Source: Alphaproteobacteria bacterium
GTDB taxonomy: Bacteria; Pseudomonadota; Alphaproteobacteria; Geminicoccales; Geminicoccaceae
Assembly (NCBI GenBank): GCA_026984595.1
Contig: JALSRW010000607.1
Span: 1 to 7,030, forward strand
Length of the DNA stretch: 7,030 nt
Reading direction: 5' to 3'
The notes under the pieces are model-generated. The model was given only the letters and a program-made list of their open reading frames with translations, made no database searches and was not told the DNA's origin. Each line of letters begins with the position of its first letter. Position 1 is the stretch's first letter. This document shows, in pieces, positions 1-5,732 of the stretch. A program made the translations under genes and the position numbers.

Positions 1-1132
1 GGGCGACCGTTTCGAGATGCGCATCACCGCCGGCATCGCCCTCGTGACGCGTCACCGCGCGGTCGATGCGATTCGTAGCGTCGGAAGCCCGCTGCAGGCG
101 CTGGGCAATCTCGTCGATCACCGCGCCCTGCTGCTCGACGGCGGTGGCAATGGCGGACGCCGCCTGGTCGGCCTCGCCGGCGGTGGCCATGATCACCTCG
201 ATGCTGGCCCCGACCTTGTCCACCGCCGCCTTCACCTCATCGATGCGACGGTCGATGTCTTCGGTGGCCGCCGCCGTCTGCTGCGCGAGTGCCTTCACCT
301 CGCCCGCCACCACCGCGAAACTGCGTCCGGCGGCTCCCGCTCGCGCCGCCTCGATGGTGGCGTTGAGGGCGAGCAATGTCGTCTGATCGGCGATCTGGCG
401 GATGGTCTCGACGATGGAGGCGATGCGGCCCGCGGCATCACCGAGCCGGTCGGCCTCCTCCCGGGACTGCCGGGTTTCGCCCACACATCGCCGGGCAACC
501 TCCGCCGAAACATTGGTGTTGCGTCCGATCTCCCCGACCGCCACCGAAAGTTGTTCGACCGCGGCGGCGATGCTCTGCATGTCCTGCGAACTCTCCCGGG
601 TGGCCTCGCCCAGCCGATCGCGCAGCTCGACGAGCAGCTCGGCGCCCCGCTCGAGCTCGCCGCAGATGTTGCGGAGTGCCGCGAACCGTTCCCCGCAGTC
701 CTCCCCGGTGCCGGCAGCGGCGGCGCGTTCGTCGAGGAAGGTGCGGATCGCCCCCCAGACGGCCCCTTCCCCGGCGGCAAGCCCGGCGGGAACGGGCTCC
801 CCTCGCACCGCGGCCTCGAGCATGGCGCGGACGCGCGCGGGCAGCTCCCGTTCCCGTGCGCGCAGGTGGAGCAGCGTCGCGGCAACCCTCCCGGCGACCC
901 CGCCGGCCTCGGTGCCCCCGCCACTGCTCTCGTCGGTCACCCCGCGCAGGCATCGCACGGTAAATCCGACAAAGGTGGCAGCGAGGAATGCGCCCGCGGC
1001 GGTGAAGAGGATGGCCGAGGCGAGAAACGGGTCGGATTCGACAGCCAGAAGGGCCATGAAAGCGGCGCCGATGCCGGCCGCCAGAGACAGAACGAAGCTC
1101 AGTTCGAGCAGTGGCAGGTCTTTCGGACGCAC
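1..1132 (-). CDS. Methyl-accepting chemotaxis protein, sensorless membrane-hairpin type (3' end off window)
   Basis: Chemoreceptor that would pass signals to the CheA/CheW array at the inner membrane. The visible 377 residues start at a GTG; an in-frame TAG lies seven codons upstream, no other start codon lies between, and an AAGGAG sits 8 bases before it. Two hydrophobic segments (about residues 8-31 and 36-59) are joined by only a few residues (VESD), so there is no periplasmic ligand domain. Residues 60-185 form a charged, partly helical linker with Cys at 61, 146 and 157; I see no recognisable HAMP or PAS. The signalling domain follows. Its hairpin tip at about 246-286 carries ADQTTLLALNATIEAARAG and FAVVAGEVKALAQQT, the MCPsignal signature with the Gly variant (VVAGEV) common in alphaproteobacteria. 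The C-terminal helix is cut by the window edge, so any CheR/CheB docking tail is unseen. Ligand unknown. Family assignment is very secure. Confidence 0.95.
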   Translation of the reverse strand, partial: MRPKDLPLLELSFVLSLAAGIGAAFMALLAVESDPFLASAILFTAAGAFLAATFVGFTVRCLRGVTDESSGGGTEAGGVAGRVAATLLHLRARERELPARVRAMLEAAVRGEPVPAGLAAGEGAVWGAIRTFLDERAAAAGTGEDCGERFAALRNICGELERGAELLVELRDRLGEATRESSQDMQSIAAAVEQLSVAVGEIGRNTNVSAEVARRCVGETRQSREEADRLGDAAGRIASIVETIRQIADQTTLLALNATIEAARAGAAGRSFAVVAGEVKALAQQTAAATEDIDRRIDEVKAAVDKVGASIEVIMATAGEADQAASAIATAVEQQGAVIDEIAQRLQRASDATNRIDRAVTRHEGDAGGDAHLETVA

Positions 1133-1140
1133 TTCGTCAA

Positions 1141-1146
1141 CTCCTT
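1141..1146 (-). promoter_or_regulatory. Ribosome binding site deciding the GTG start of the chemoreceptor
   Basis: The minus strand reads AAGGAG, then 8 bases, then GTG at 1132. It is a near-consensus Shine-Dalgarno and supports a non-ATG start that ATG-only gene callers would miss. Confidence 0.75.
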
Positions 1147-1227
1147 GCTCCTACATGGGCGGGCCGTGCTCCCGACGATCGGAACGCCCGGTGGTCCGGT
1201 CGAAACGGCCCGAAGCAGACGGAAGCC

Positions 1228-1245
1228 GATGCGCACGGATGCGCA
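1228..1245. repeat. Direct repeat GATGCGCA x2, 10-bp period
   Basis: Two exact copies of GATGCGCA are separated by CG, putting them one helical turn apart. Each contains the palindrome TGCGCA. They lie about 100 bp upstream of the chemoreceptor start, inside the only non-coding spacer on that side. A regulator binding on one face of the helix is possible, but no known operator is recognised. Confidence 0.5.
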
Positions 1246-1268
1246 TGGCAAGGTATGTATCCATGTCC

Positions 1269-1285
1269 GGTTAACGGAAGGTTGA
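1269..1285 (-). promoter_or_regulatory. Candidate CtrA box upstream of the chemoreceptor gene
   Basis: The minus strand reads TCAA-N7-TTAACC. The established CtrA full site of alphaproteobacteria is TTAA-N7-TTAA(C), so this has one mismatch in the first half and exact 7-base spacing. It sits just after the stop of the upstream oxidoreductase gene and about 137 bp before the chemoreceptor GTG, pointing in the right direction. CtrA controls motility and chemotaxis genes in many alphaproteobacteria, which fits. No clear -10 element was identified, and a chance match is possible. Confidence 0.4.
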
Positions 1286-1305
1286 CGCCGGCGCGCTGCC
1301 GAATG

Positions 1306-2622
1306 TCATCCTCCGGCTCGGCGCCGGCCCGCCGCCCGCAGGCGCTCCGCCCACCCGGAGACCGGGCCCGCCAGCGGCAACGACCATCGCAGCAAAGACG
1401 CATGCGGCCAGAATCGCGGGCGGCGCACAACGGGAAGCGGCAGGTCGGCGGGCTCGGCGCCCCCGAGCCGGTCGGCGAGAACCCGCCCTACGGCGGTGGC
1501 CATGGCCACGCCCCGGCCATTGTAGCCGAAGGCCAGATGGAGCCCGGGTTCCGGGCTCGCGAGCTGCGGCAGATGATTCTCGGTGAGGGCCACCAGCCCG
1601 CCCCAGGCGTACCGCCAGCTCGGCTCCAGCCCCGGAAACAGGGCGAGGGCGCGCCTGCGGAGTGCTGCGAAGGCACCCGCGCGCCCCCGGGATGTGAAGG
1701 CGCCGCGCCCGCCGATGACGAACCGCCCTGCGGGATCGAAACGGAAATAGGTGAGCAGCCGCCTGGTGTCGGAGGCACAGACGCCGTCTCGCAGGATGCG
1801 GCCGCGGATCGCCGCCGGTTGCGGCGCCGTCGCCACCTGTACCGACCAGACCGGCAGGATGCAGCGGTCGATCGCCGGGATCGGCGGTCCGCTGTAGGCG
1901 TTGGTGCAGCAAACGAGCGTCCCACAGCGCAGCACGCCGCGACGGGTGACAAGGCGCCAGCCGTCACCGCTGCGCTGCACGGTCCGTACCGGGCTCCGGC
2001 AGAAGATGCGGGCACCGGAGGCCGCCGCCGCAGCGGCCAGGCCGCGGGCGTATTCGAGCGGATGCAGACTGCCGCCGCGGGGATCGAAGAGCGCCCCGTG
2101 ATAGGCATCGGTACCGAGACGCTCGGCGGTTTCGCTGCGCGACAGCAGAGAGAGCTCGGCACCATGTTCGCGCCACTGCAGGATCCGGCGGCGCAGGAGG
2201 GGCAGATGCCGGGGCGAGGCCGCCGGCTGCAGCCAGCCGCCGCGTTGCGCATGGCAGCCGATGGCGTGGCGGTCGATCAGCGCGAAGAGGAGGTCGGGTG
2301 CGGCCCCCGAAAACGCGACGGCACGGCGTCCCGCCCCGGGCCCCCAGATCCGCTCCACCGCCTCCGGATCCTGCTTGAGCCCGGGAATCACCTGGCCGCC
2401 ATTGCGGCCGGAAGCGCCCTCGCCGATCCCGCCCGCTTCCAGCAGCACCACCTCCTGCCCGCGCTCGGCCAGATGGAGAGCGGCGGAAAGCCCGGTATAG
2501 CCGCCGCCGATGACGGCGATGTTCGCCTGTCGCTCCTCCTCCAGGACGGGCCATGCGGCGTCTTCGCCGGCCGTCCGCTGCCACAGATTGTCCTCGACCG
2601 TCGCCGTTTCGTTGTTGCCCAT
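1306..2622 (-). CDS. FAD-dependent amine/amino-acid oxidoreductase, DAO superfamily (PuuB/OrdL type)
   Basis: Predicted flavoenzyme of 438 residues that oxidises a C-N bond in an amino acid or polyamine derivative. Relatives include gamma-glutamylputrescine oxidase and OrdL-type oxidases; the substrate cannot be read from the sequence. Near the N terminus is DNLWQRTA, a lead-in typical of this subgroup. The Rossmann segment is at 34-62 with GGGYTG (G39, G41, G44) and E62 at the end of the second strand for the FAD ribose. GEGASGRNGGQ at 67-77 is the hallmark of the PuuB/OrdL group. The C-terminal FAD-contact motif FGYNGRGVAMAT is at 365-376, preceded by AWGGLVALTENHLPQL. Length is normal and no signal peptide is visible, so it is cytoplasmic. 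The start is uncertain: ATG at 2622 has only a distant GGGAG (12 bases); GTG at 2631 is in frame; ATG at 2727 would add 35 residues without any domain and leaves no room for the divergent promoter. Probably transcribed alone. Confidence 0.92.
   Translation of the reverse strand: MGNNETATVEDNLWQRTAGEDAAWPVLEEERQANIAVIGGGYTGLSAALHLAERGQEVVLLEAGGIGEGASGRNGGQVIPGLKQDPEAVERIWGPGAGRRAVAFSGAAPDLLFALIDRHAIGCHAQRGGWLQPAASPRHLPLLRRRILQWREHGAELSLLSRSETAERLGTDAYHGALFDPRGGSLHPLEYARGLAAAAAASGARIFCRSPVRTVQRSGDGWRLVTRRGVLRCGTLVCCTNAYSGPPIPAIDRCILPVWSVQVATAPQPAAIRGRILRDGVCASDTRRLLTYFRFDPAGRFVIGGRGAFTSRGRAGAFAALRRRALALFPGLEPSWRYAWGGLVALTENHLPQLASPEPGLHLAFGYNGRGVAMATAVGRVLADRLGGAEPADLPLPVVRRPRFWPHASLLRWSLPLAGPVSGWAERLRAAGRRRAGG
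1540..1558. repeat. Perfect 8-bp inverted repeat with 3-base loop inside the oxidoreductase gene
   Basis: GAGCCCGG-GTT-CCGGGCTC can form a strong short hairpin in DNA or mRNA. It falls in codons for about residues 356-361 (SPEPGL), a loop just before the C-terminal FAD motif. There is no T-tract, so it is not an intrinsic terminator. In such GC-rich coding sequence it may be chance. Confidence 0.45.
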
Positions 2623-2633
2623 GTCTCGCACCC

Positions 2634-2656
2634 GCTCCCGGCTCCCGGCTCCCGGC
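2634..2656. repeat. Tandem heptamer (GCTCCCG)x3 plus two bases
   Basis: Three exact head-to-tail copies of GCTCCCG, followed by GC, lie 12 bases upstream of the ATG chosen for the oxidoreductase. Read on that gene's strand the unit is CGGGAGC, so each copy presents a Shine-Dalgarno-like GGGAG. If an upstream start were used, the repeat would be coding, and gain or loss of one unit would shift the frame. Confidence 0.8.
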
Positions 2657-2718
2657 AATGCTTGCCCGAATCCTTCCCCTGCCCCATCCTGCACGTCTCG
2701 GAGGCTTCGGGCCACTGC

Positions 2719-2724
2719 GGGGGA
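2719..2724 (+). promoter_or_regulatory. Ribosome binding site for the GTG start of nfeD
   Basis: GGGGGA ends 6 bases before GTG at 2731. This is the main support for that start, since the reading frame stays open for about 1.6 kb upstream. The ATG at 2726 is in another frame and makes only ATG-CGG-TGA. Confidence 0.55.
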
Positions 2725-2730
2725 CATGCG

Positions 2731-4092
2731 GTGATCGCAGGCTGGATCCTCGGGGTCGCACTGGCATTCGGCCTGTGGGGATGGCCCGGCAACGCCCGGG
2801 AGCCCTCGGGCAAGGCGCTGGTGTTCGAGATCGAAGGGCCGATCGGCCCGGCCACCAGCGACTATCTGACGCGCGGATTCGCACGCGCCCGGCGCGAGCA
2901 GGCGGCACTCGTCATCCTCCGCATGGATACTCCGGGCGGTCTCGATACCGCCATGCGCGAGATCATCCGCGACATTCTGGCGAGCCCGATCCCGGTGGCC
3001 GGCTGGGTCGGCCCGAGTGGTGCGCGCGCCGCCAGCGCCGGCACCTACATTCTCTATGCCTCCCACATCGCGGCGATGGCCCCCGGCACCAATCTCGGCG
3101 CCGCCACGCCGATCGCCATCGGCGGCCTGCCCGGCGCCCCCTCTCCCGAGAAGACCCCCGGGGAAGACGGGAAGGACGGCGAGCCGGCGGCACCGGGCCG
3201 TCCCGGTATGATGGACAAGGTGATGAACGATGCCGCCGCCTTCATCCGGGCTCTCGCGCGAATGCGCGGCCGCAACGCAGAATGGGCGGAGAAGGCGGTG
3301 CGCGAGGCGGCCAGCCTGTCGGCCGAGGAGGCGCTCGATCTCGGCGTGATCGACCTCGTCGCCCGCGACCTTCCCGAGCTCCTGGAGAAGATCGACGGCC
3401 GGGTGGTGGAGATCGGCCGCGAAAGGATCGAGCTCGCCACCGCCGGGCTGGAGCTGGAGCCGGTCGCACCCGACTGGCGATCGCGCCTGCTGCAGATCCT
3501 CACCAATCCCAATGTCGCCTACATCCTGATGCTGATCGGGATCTACGGGATCATCCTCGAATTCTACAGCCCCGGCCTCACCGGACCCGGCCTGATCGGC
3601 GCCATCTCCCTGCTGCTGGCCCTCTATGCCTTCCAGGTGCTGCCGGTGAACTTCGCCGGCCTCGCCCTGATCGCCCTCGGCGCGGCGCTGCTGGTGGCGG
3701 AGGCGTTCCTCGGCAGTTTCGGGGCGCTGGGGGTCGCCGGCATCGCCGCGCTGGTGGCCGGTGCGGTGATGCTGATGGACACCGAGGCCCCGGGCTTTAC
3801 CATCTCGCTGTGGCTGGTGGGCGGTGTCGCCGCCGGGCTCGGCAGTCTGCTGCTGATGGCCATGGCGATGATCGCCCGCAGCCGTTTCCGGCGCGTCGCC
3901 ATCGGTCCAGAGCGCATCCGCGGCACCGTCGCCGAGGTGGTGCACTGGAGCGGCCGCCAAGGGGTCGTGCGTTTCGAAGGCGAGATCTGGGAAGCGCGCT
4001 CGGGCCAGGTGCTGCGGCCGGGCATGCGGGCGCGGGTCACCGGCCGCGAGGGGCTCGTGCTGATCGTCGAACCGCTGCCTCGGGGGGAGTAA
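2731..4092 (+). CDS. nfeD: Long-form NfeD membrane serine protease (NfeD1b, ClpP-class, stomatin operon partner)
   Basis: Membrane-bound serine protease of 453 residues, whose family is thought to cleave or act with its stomatin partner. An N-terminal hydrophobic stretch (2-18) looks like a signal peptide or anchor, though it lacks a leading basic residue. The ClpP/crotonase-like protease domain follows (about 28-235): MDTPGG at 65-70, then PSGARAASAGTYI. By analogy with Pyrococcus horikoshii PH1510, S102 in AASAG is the likely nucleophile and K163 in DKVMNDAAAFIR the likely general base. A Gly/Pro/Lys-rich loop (132-161) lies between them. Five hydrophobic segments follow (about 261-279, 288-305, 308-328, 331-349, 358-382), then a C-terminal NfeD OB-fold (about 395-449, with GEIWEA and GLVLIVEP). 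Length fits the long class. First gene of a three-gene operon; the next starts 6 bp on. The start is GTG; no alternative in-frame ATG or GTG lies close by. Confidence 0.95.
   Translation: MIAGWILGVALAFGLWGWPGNAREPSGKALVFEIEGPIGPATSDYLTRGFARARREQAALVILRMDTPGGLDTAMREIIRDILASPIPVAGWVGPSGARAASAGTYILYASHIAAMAPGTNLGAATPIAIGGLPGAPSPEKTPGEDGKDGEPAAPGRPGMMDKVMNDAAAFIRALARMRGRNAEWAEKAVREAASLSAEEALDLGVIDLVARDLPELLEKIDGRVVEIGRERIELATAGLELEPVAPDWRSRLLQILTNPNVAYILMLIGIYGIILEFYSPGLTGPGLIGAISLLLALYAFQVLPVNFAGLALIALGAALLVAEAFLGSFGALGVAGIAALVAGAVMLMDTEAPGFTISLWLVGGVAAGLGSLLLMAMAMIARSRFRRVAIGPERIRGTVAEVVHWSGRQGVVRFEGEIWEARSGQVLRPGMRARVTGREGLVLIVEPLPRGE
4082..4089 (+). promoter_or_regulatory. Ribosome binding site for the stomatin gene, within the end of nfeD
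   Basis: GGGGGGAG runs up to the nfeD TAA and lies 9 bases before ATG at 4099. Overlap with the last nfeD codons suggests coupled translation of protease and scaffold. Confidence 0.7.
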
Positions 4093-4098
4093 CGCGCC

Positions 4099-4851
4099 AT
4101 GCTGATCGGCGCCACCATCGCCATTCTCGTACCCCTTCTGGTGATCCTGTCGGCGCTCAAGATCATCCGCGAATACGAGCGGGCGGTGGTCTTCGTGCTC
4201 GGCCGCTTCTACCGCATCAAGGGACCCGGCCTGATCATCGTCATCCCGGTGATCCAGCAGATGGTGCGGGTCGATCTCCGCACCCGGGTGCTCGATGTGC
4301 CGACCCAGGACGTGATCTCCCGCGACAACGTCTCGGTGAAGGTCAATGCGGTGATCTATTATCGGGTGATCGATCCCGAGCGGGCGGTGATCCGGGTGGA
4401 GAATTTCGAGGCCGCCACCAGCCAGCTCGCCCAGACCACCCTGCGCTCGGTGCTCGGCCAGCACGAGCTCGACGAGATGCTGTCGGAGCGGGACAAGCTG
4501 AATGCCGATATCCGCCGCATCCTCGACGAGCAGACCGATGCCTGGGGCATCAAGGTCTCCAATGTCGAGCTCAAGCATGTCGATCTCGACGAGAGCATGA
4601 TCCGGGCGATCGCCAAGCAGGCCGAAGCGGAGCGCATCCGCCGGGCCAAGATCATCAGCGCCGAAGGCGAATACCAGGCCGCCGAGCGGATGCTCGATGC
4701 GGCCAGGATCATGGCCCAGCGCCCCGAGGCGATGCAGCTCCGCTATCTGGTGGCGCTCCAGGAGATCGCCAACGAGCGCAGCCAGACCATCGTCTTTCCC
4801 TTCCCGATCGAGCTGTCCAAGCTGATGCCCGACCTCGGCGGCGAGCAATGA
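4099..4851 (+). CDS. Stomatin/slipin family SPFH (band 7) membrane scaffold protein
   Basis: SPFH-domain protein of 250 residues that would assemble into oligomers on the inner membrane and organise lipid or protein microdomains, working with the NfeD protease just upstream. An N-terminal hydrophobic hairpin (about 2-21) anchors it. The SPFH core follows: EYERAVVFVLGRF at 25-37, GPGLIIVIP at 42-50 with the conserved Pro50, VRVDLRTRVLDVPTQDV at 56-72, RDNVSVKVNAVIYYRV at 75-90, and SQLAQTTLRSVLGQHELDE at 108-126. A charged coiled-coil region (about 165-208, AIAKQAEAERIRRAKIISAEGE) and the oligomerising tail with TIVFPFPIEL (230-239) complete it. Length and motifs are typical of prokaryotic slipins; nothing is missing. 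Its stop overlaps the next start (ATGA). Substrate proteins are unknown. Confidence 0.96.
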   Translation: MLIGATIAILVPLLVILSALKIIREYERAVVFVLGRFYRIKGPGLIIVIPVIQQMVRVDLRTRVLDVPTQDVISRDNVSVKVNAVIYYRVIDPERAVIRVENFEAATSQLAQTTLRSVLGQHELDEMLSERDKLNADIRRILDEQTDAWGIKVSNVELKHVDLDESMIRAIAKQAEAERIRRAKIISAEGEYQAAERMLDAARIMAQRPEAMQLRYLVALQEIANERSQTIVFPFPIELSKLMPDLGGEQ

Positions 4852-5714
4852 AGGCCGTACACATCGTTCCCGAACGCAACCGGCTGATCGCCGAGCGGCT
4901 GCGACAGGCCGCCGACCTGCTCGAACAGCAGGGCGCCAACCCCTATCGTGCCCGCGCCTATCGGGAGGCGGCACGGGTGGTGGAAAGCCTGGATGTCGAT
5001 CTGCGCGACATCGTGGAAAAGGAAGGGTTCGAGGGGCTGACCGCATTGCCGGCGATCGGCCGTTCGATCGCCGCGGCCATCGCCGAGATGGTGCGCACGG
5101 GCCGCTGGGCACAGCTCGAGCGGCTCAAGGGTGCGGCCGATCCCGTGGCACTCTTTGCCAGCATTCCCGGTATCGGTCCCGGACTCGCCCGCAAGATCCA
5201 CGAGACCCTGGGCATCGACACCCTCGAGGAGCTGGAGCTCGCGGCCCATGACGGGCGGCTCGAGCAGGTGCCGGGCATCGGCCCCAAACGGGCGGCGATG
5301 CTGCGGCCGATCCTGGCGGAGATGCTGGCCCGCACCCGGCCGCGGCGGCGCACGGTACCGCCCGAGGAACCGGACATCGCCACCCTGCTCGACGTCGATG
5401 CCGAATACCGGCGCCGCGCCGAGGCCGGCGATCTGCCGAAGATCGCACCCCGGCGCTTCAATCCCTCGGGCGAGGCCTGGCTGCCCATCCTCCACACCCA
5501 GCGCGGCCCCTGGCATTTCACTGCGGTCTATTCCAACACCGCCCGCGCCCACGAGCTCGACCGGGTCAAGGACTGGGTGGTGCTCTATTTCCACCGTGAC
5601 GAGGATGCCTTCGAGGGACAGCGCACGGTCGTCACCGAGACCCGCGGCCCTCTCGTCGGCCGGCGGGTGGTGCGCGGCCGCGAACGCGAATGCCGGGCCT
5701 ATTACGGGCTCTGA
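4848..5714 (+). CDS. Helix-hairpin-helix protein: PolX-like N-terminal region without polymerase, plus unassigned C-terminal domain
   Basis: Probable DNA-binding protein of 288 residues, function unknown. Residues about 8-85 match the helical N-terminal domain of family X DNA polymerases (AADLLEQQGANPYRARAYREA; LPAIGRSIAAAI). Two further HHH motifs follow: SIPGIGPGLARKI at 105-117 and VPGIGPKRAAML at 141-152. Bacterial PolX continues into a polymerase palm and PHP phosphoesterase; this protein has neither. A basic hinge (RTRPRRRTVPPEEP, about 162-175) leads to a C-terminal domain (about 176-288) rich in conserved-looking aromatic and charged motifs: RRFNPSGEAWLPILHT, WHFTAVYSNTARAHEL, DWVVLYF, VVTETRGPLVGRR and ECRAYYGL. 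From memory, similar standalone proteins are annotated simply as HHH-domain proteins in alphaproteobacteria. ATG overlaps the stomatin stop (ATGA) and there is only weak Shine-Dalgarno (GGCGAG), so translation is probably coupled. Structure-specific DNA binding or repair is the best guess; the C-terminal domain could be enzymatic. Confidence 0.88.
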   Translation: MKAVHIVPERNRLIAERLRQAADLLEQQGANPYRARAYREAARVVESLDVDLRDIVEKEGFEGLTALPAIGRSIAAAIAEMVRTGRWAQLERLKGAADPVALFASIPGIGPGLARKIHETLGIDTLEELELAAHDGRLEQVPGIGPKRAAMLRPILAEMLARTRPRRRTVPPEEPDIATLLDVDAEYRRRAEAGDLPKIAPRRFNPSGEAWLPILHTQRGPWHFTAVYSNTARAHELDRVKDWVVLYFHRDEDAFEGQRTVVTETRGPLVGRRVVRGRERECRAYYGL

Positions 5715-5732
5715 TCCAGCCGCGTCGGGCCT

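Larger units (their letters stand above)
2623..2730. promoter_or_regulatory. Divergent intergenic region between the oxidoreductase gene and the nfeD operon
   Basis: This 108-bp spacer must supply the promoter for the rightward three-gene operon and for the leftward oxidoreductase gene. On the plus strand TTGCCC (2662-2667), 17 bases, then CATCCT (2685-2690) is the best sigma-70-like pair I can find, and it is weak. No convincing leftward promoter was seen. The left half is dominated by a 7-bp tandem repeat. Confidence 0.45.

Noticed and set aside
17..1285. 422-codon plus-strand frame opposite the chemoreceptor.
   Set aside because: It has no recognisable motif, and the opposite strand has unmistakable MCP signalling motifs throughout.
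1289..1301. CGGC-GCGCT-GCCG hairpin just after the oxidoreductase stop as a terminator.
   Set aside because: The stem is only 4 bp, with no following T-run on the minus strand.
2662..2690. Sigma-70-like promoter TTGCCC-N17-CATCCT for the nfeD operon.
   Set aside because: Matches are only 4/6 and 3/6 to consensus; noted as the best available but too weak to list as a promoter in its own right.
2623..2727. N-terminal extension of the oxidoreductase to the ATG at 2727 (35 extra residues).
   Set aside because: No ribosome binding site upstream, no domain in the extension, and it would leave only 3 bp between divergent start codons.
1111..2730. In-frame plus-strand extension of nfeD upstream of the GTG, open for about 1.6 kb.
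   Set aside because: It lies antisense to the FAD oxidoreductase, has no domain and is Arg/Gly/Pro-rich; the hydrophobic N terminus and protease domain begin right at the GTG.
1306..5112. A single open frame of 1268 codons on the minus strand through nfeD, the stomatin gene and the start of the HHH gene.
   Set aside because: Only its last 438 codons (from 2622) encode a recognisable protein. The rest is antisense to strongly conserved genes, is low-complexity (His/Asp/Gln-rich) and is explained by extreme G/C at third codon positions, which removes stops from the antisense frame.
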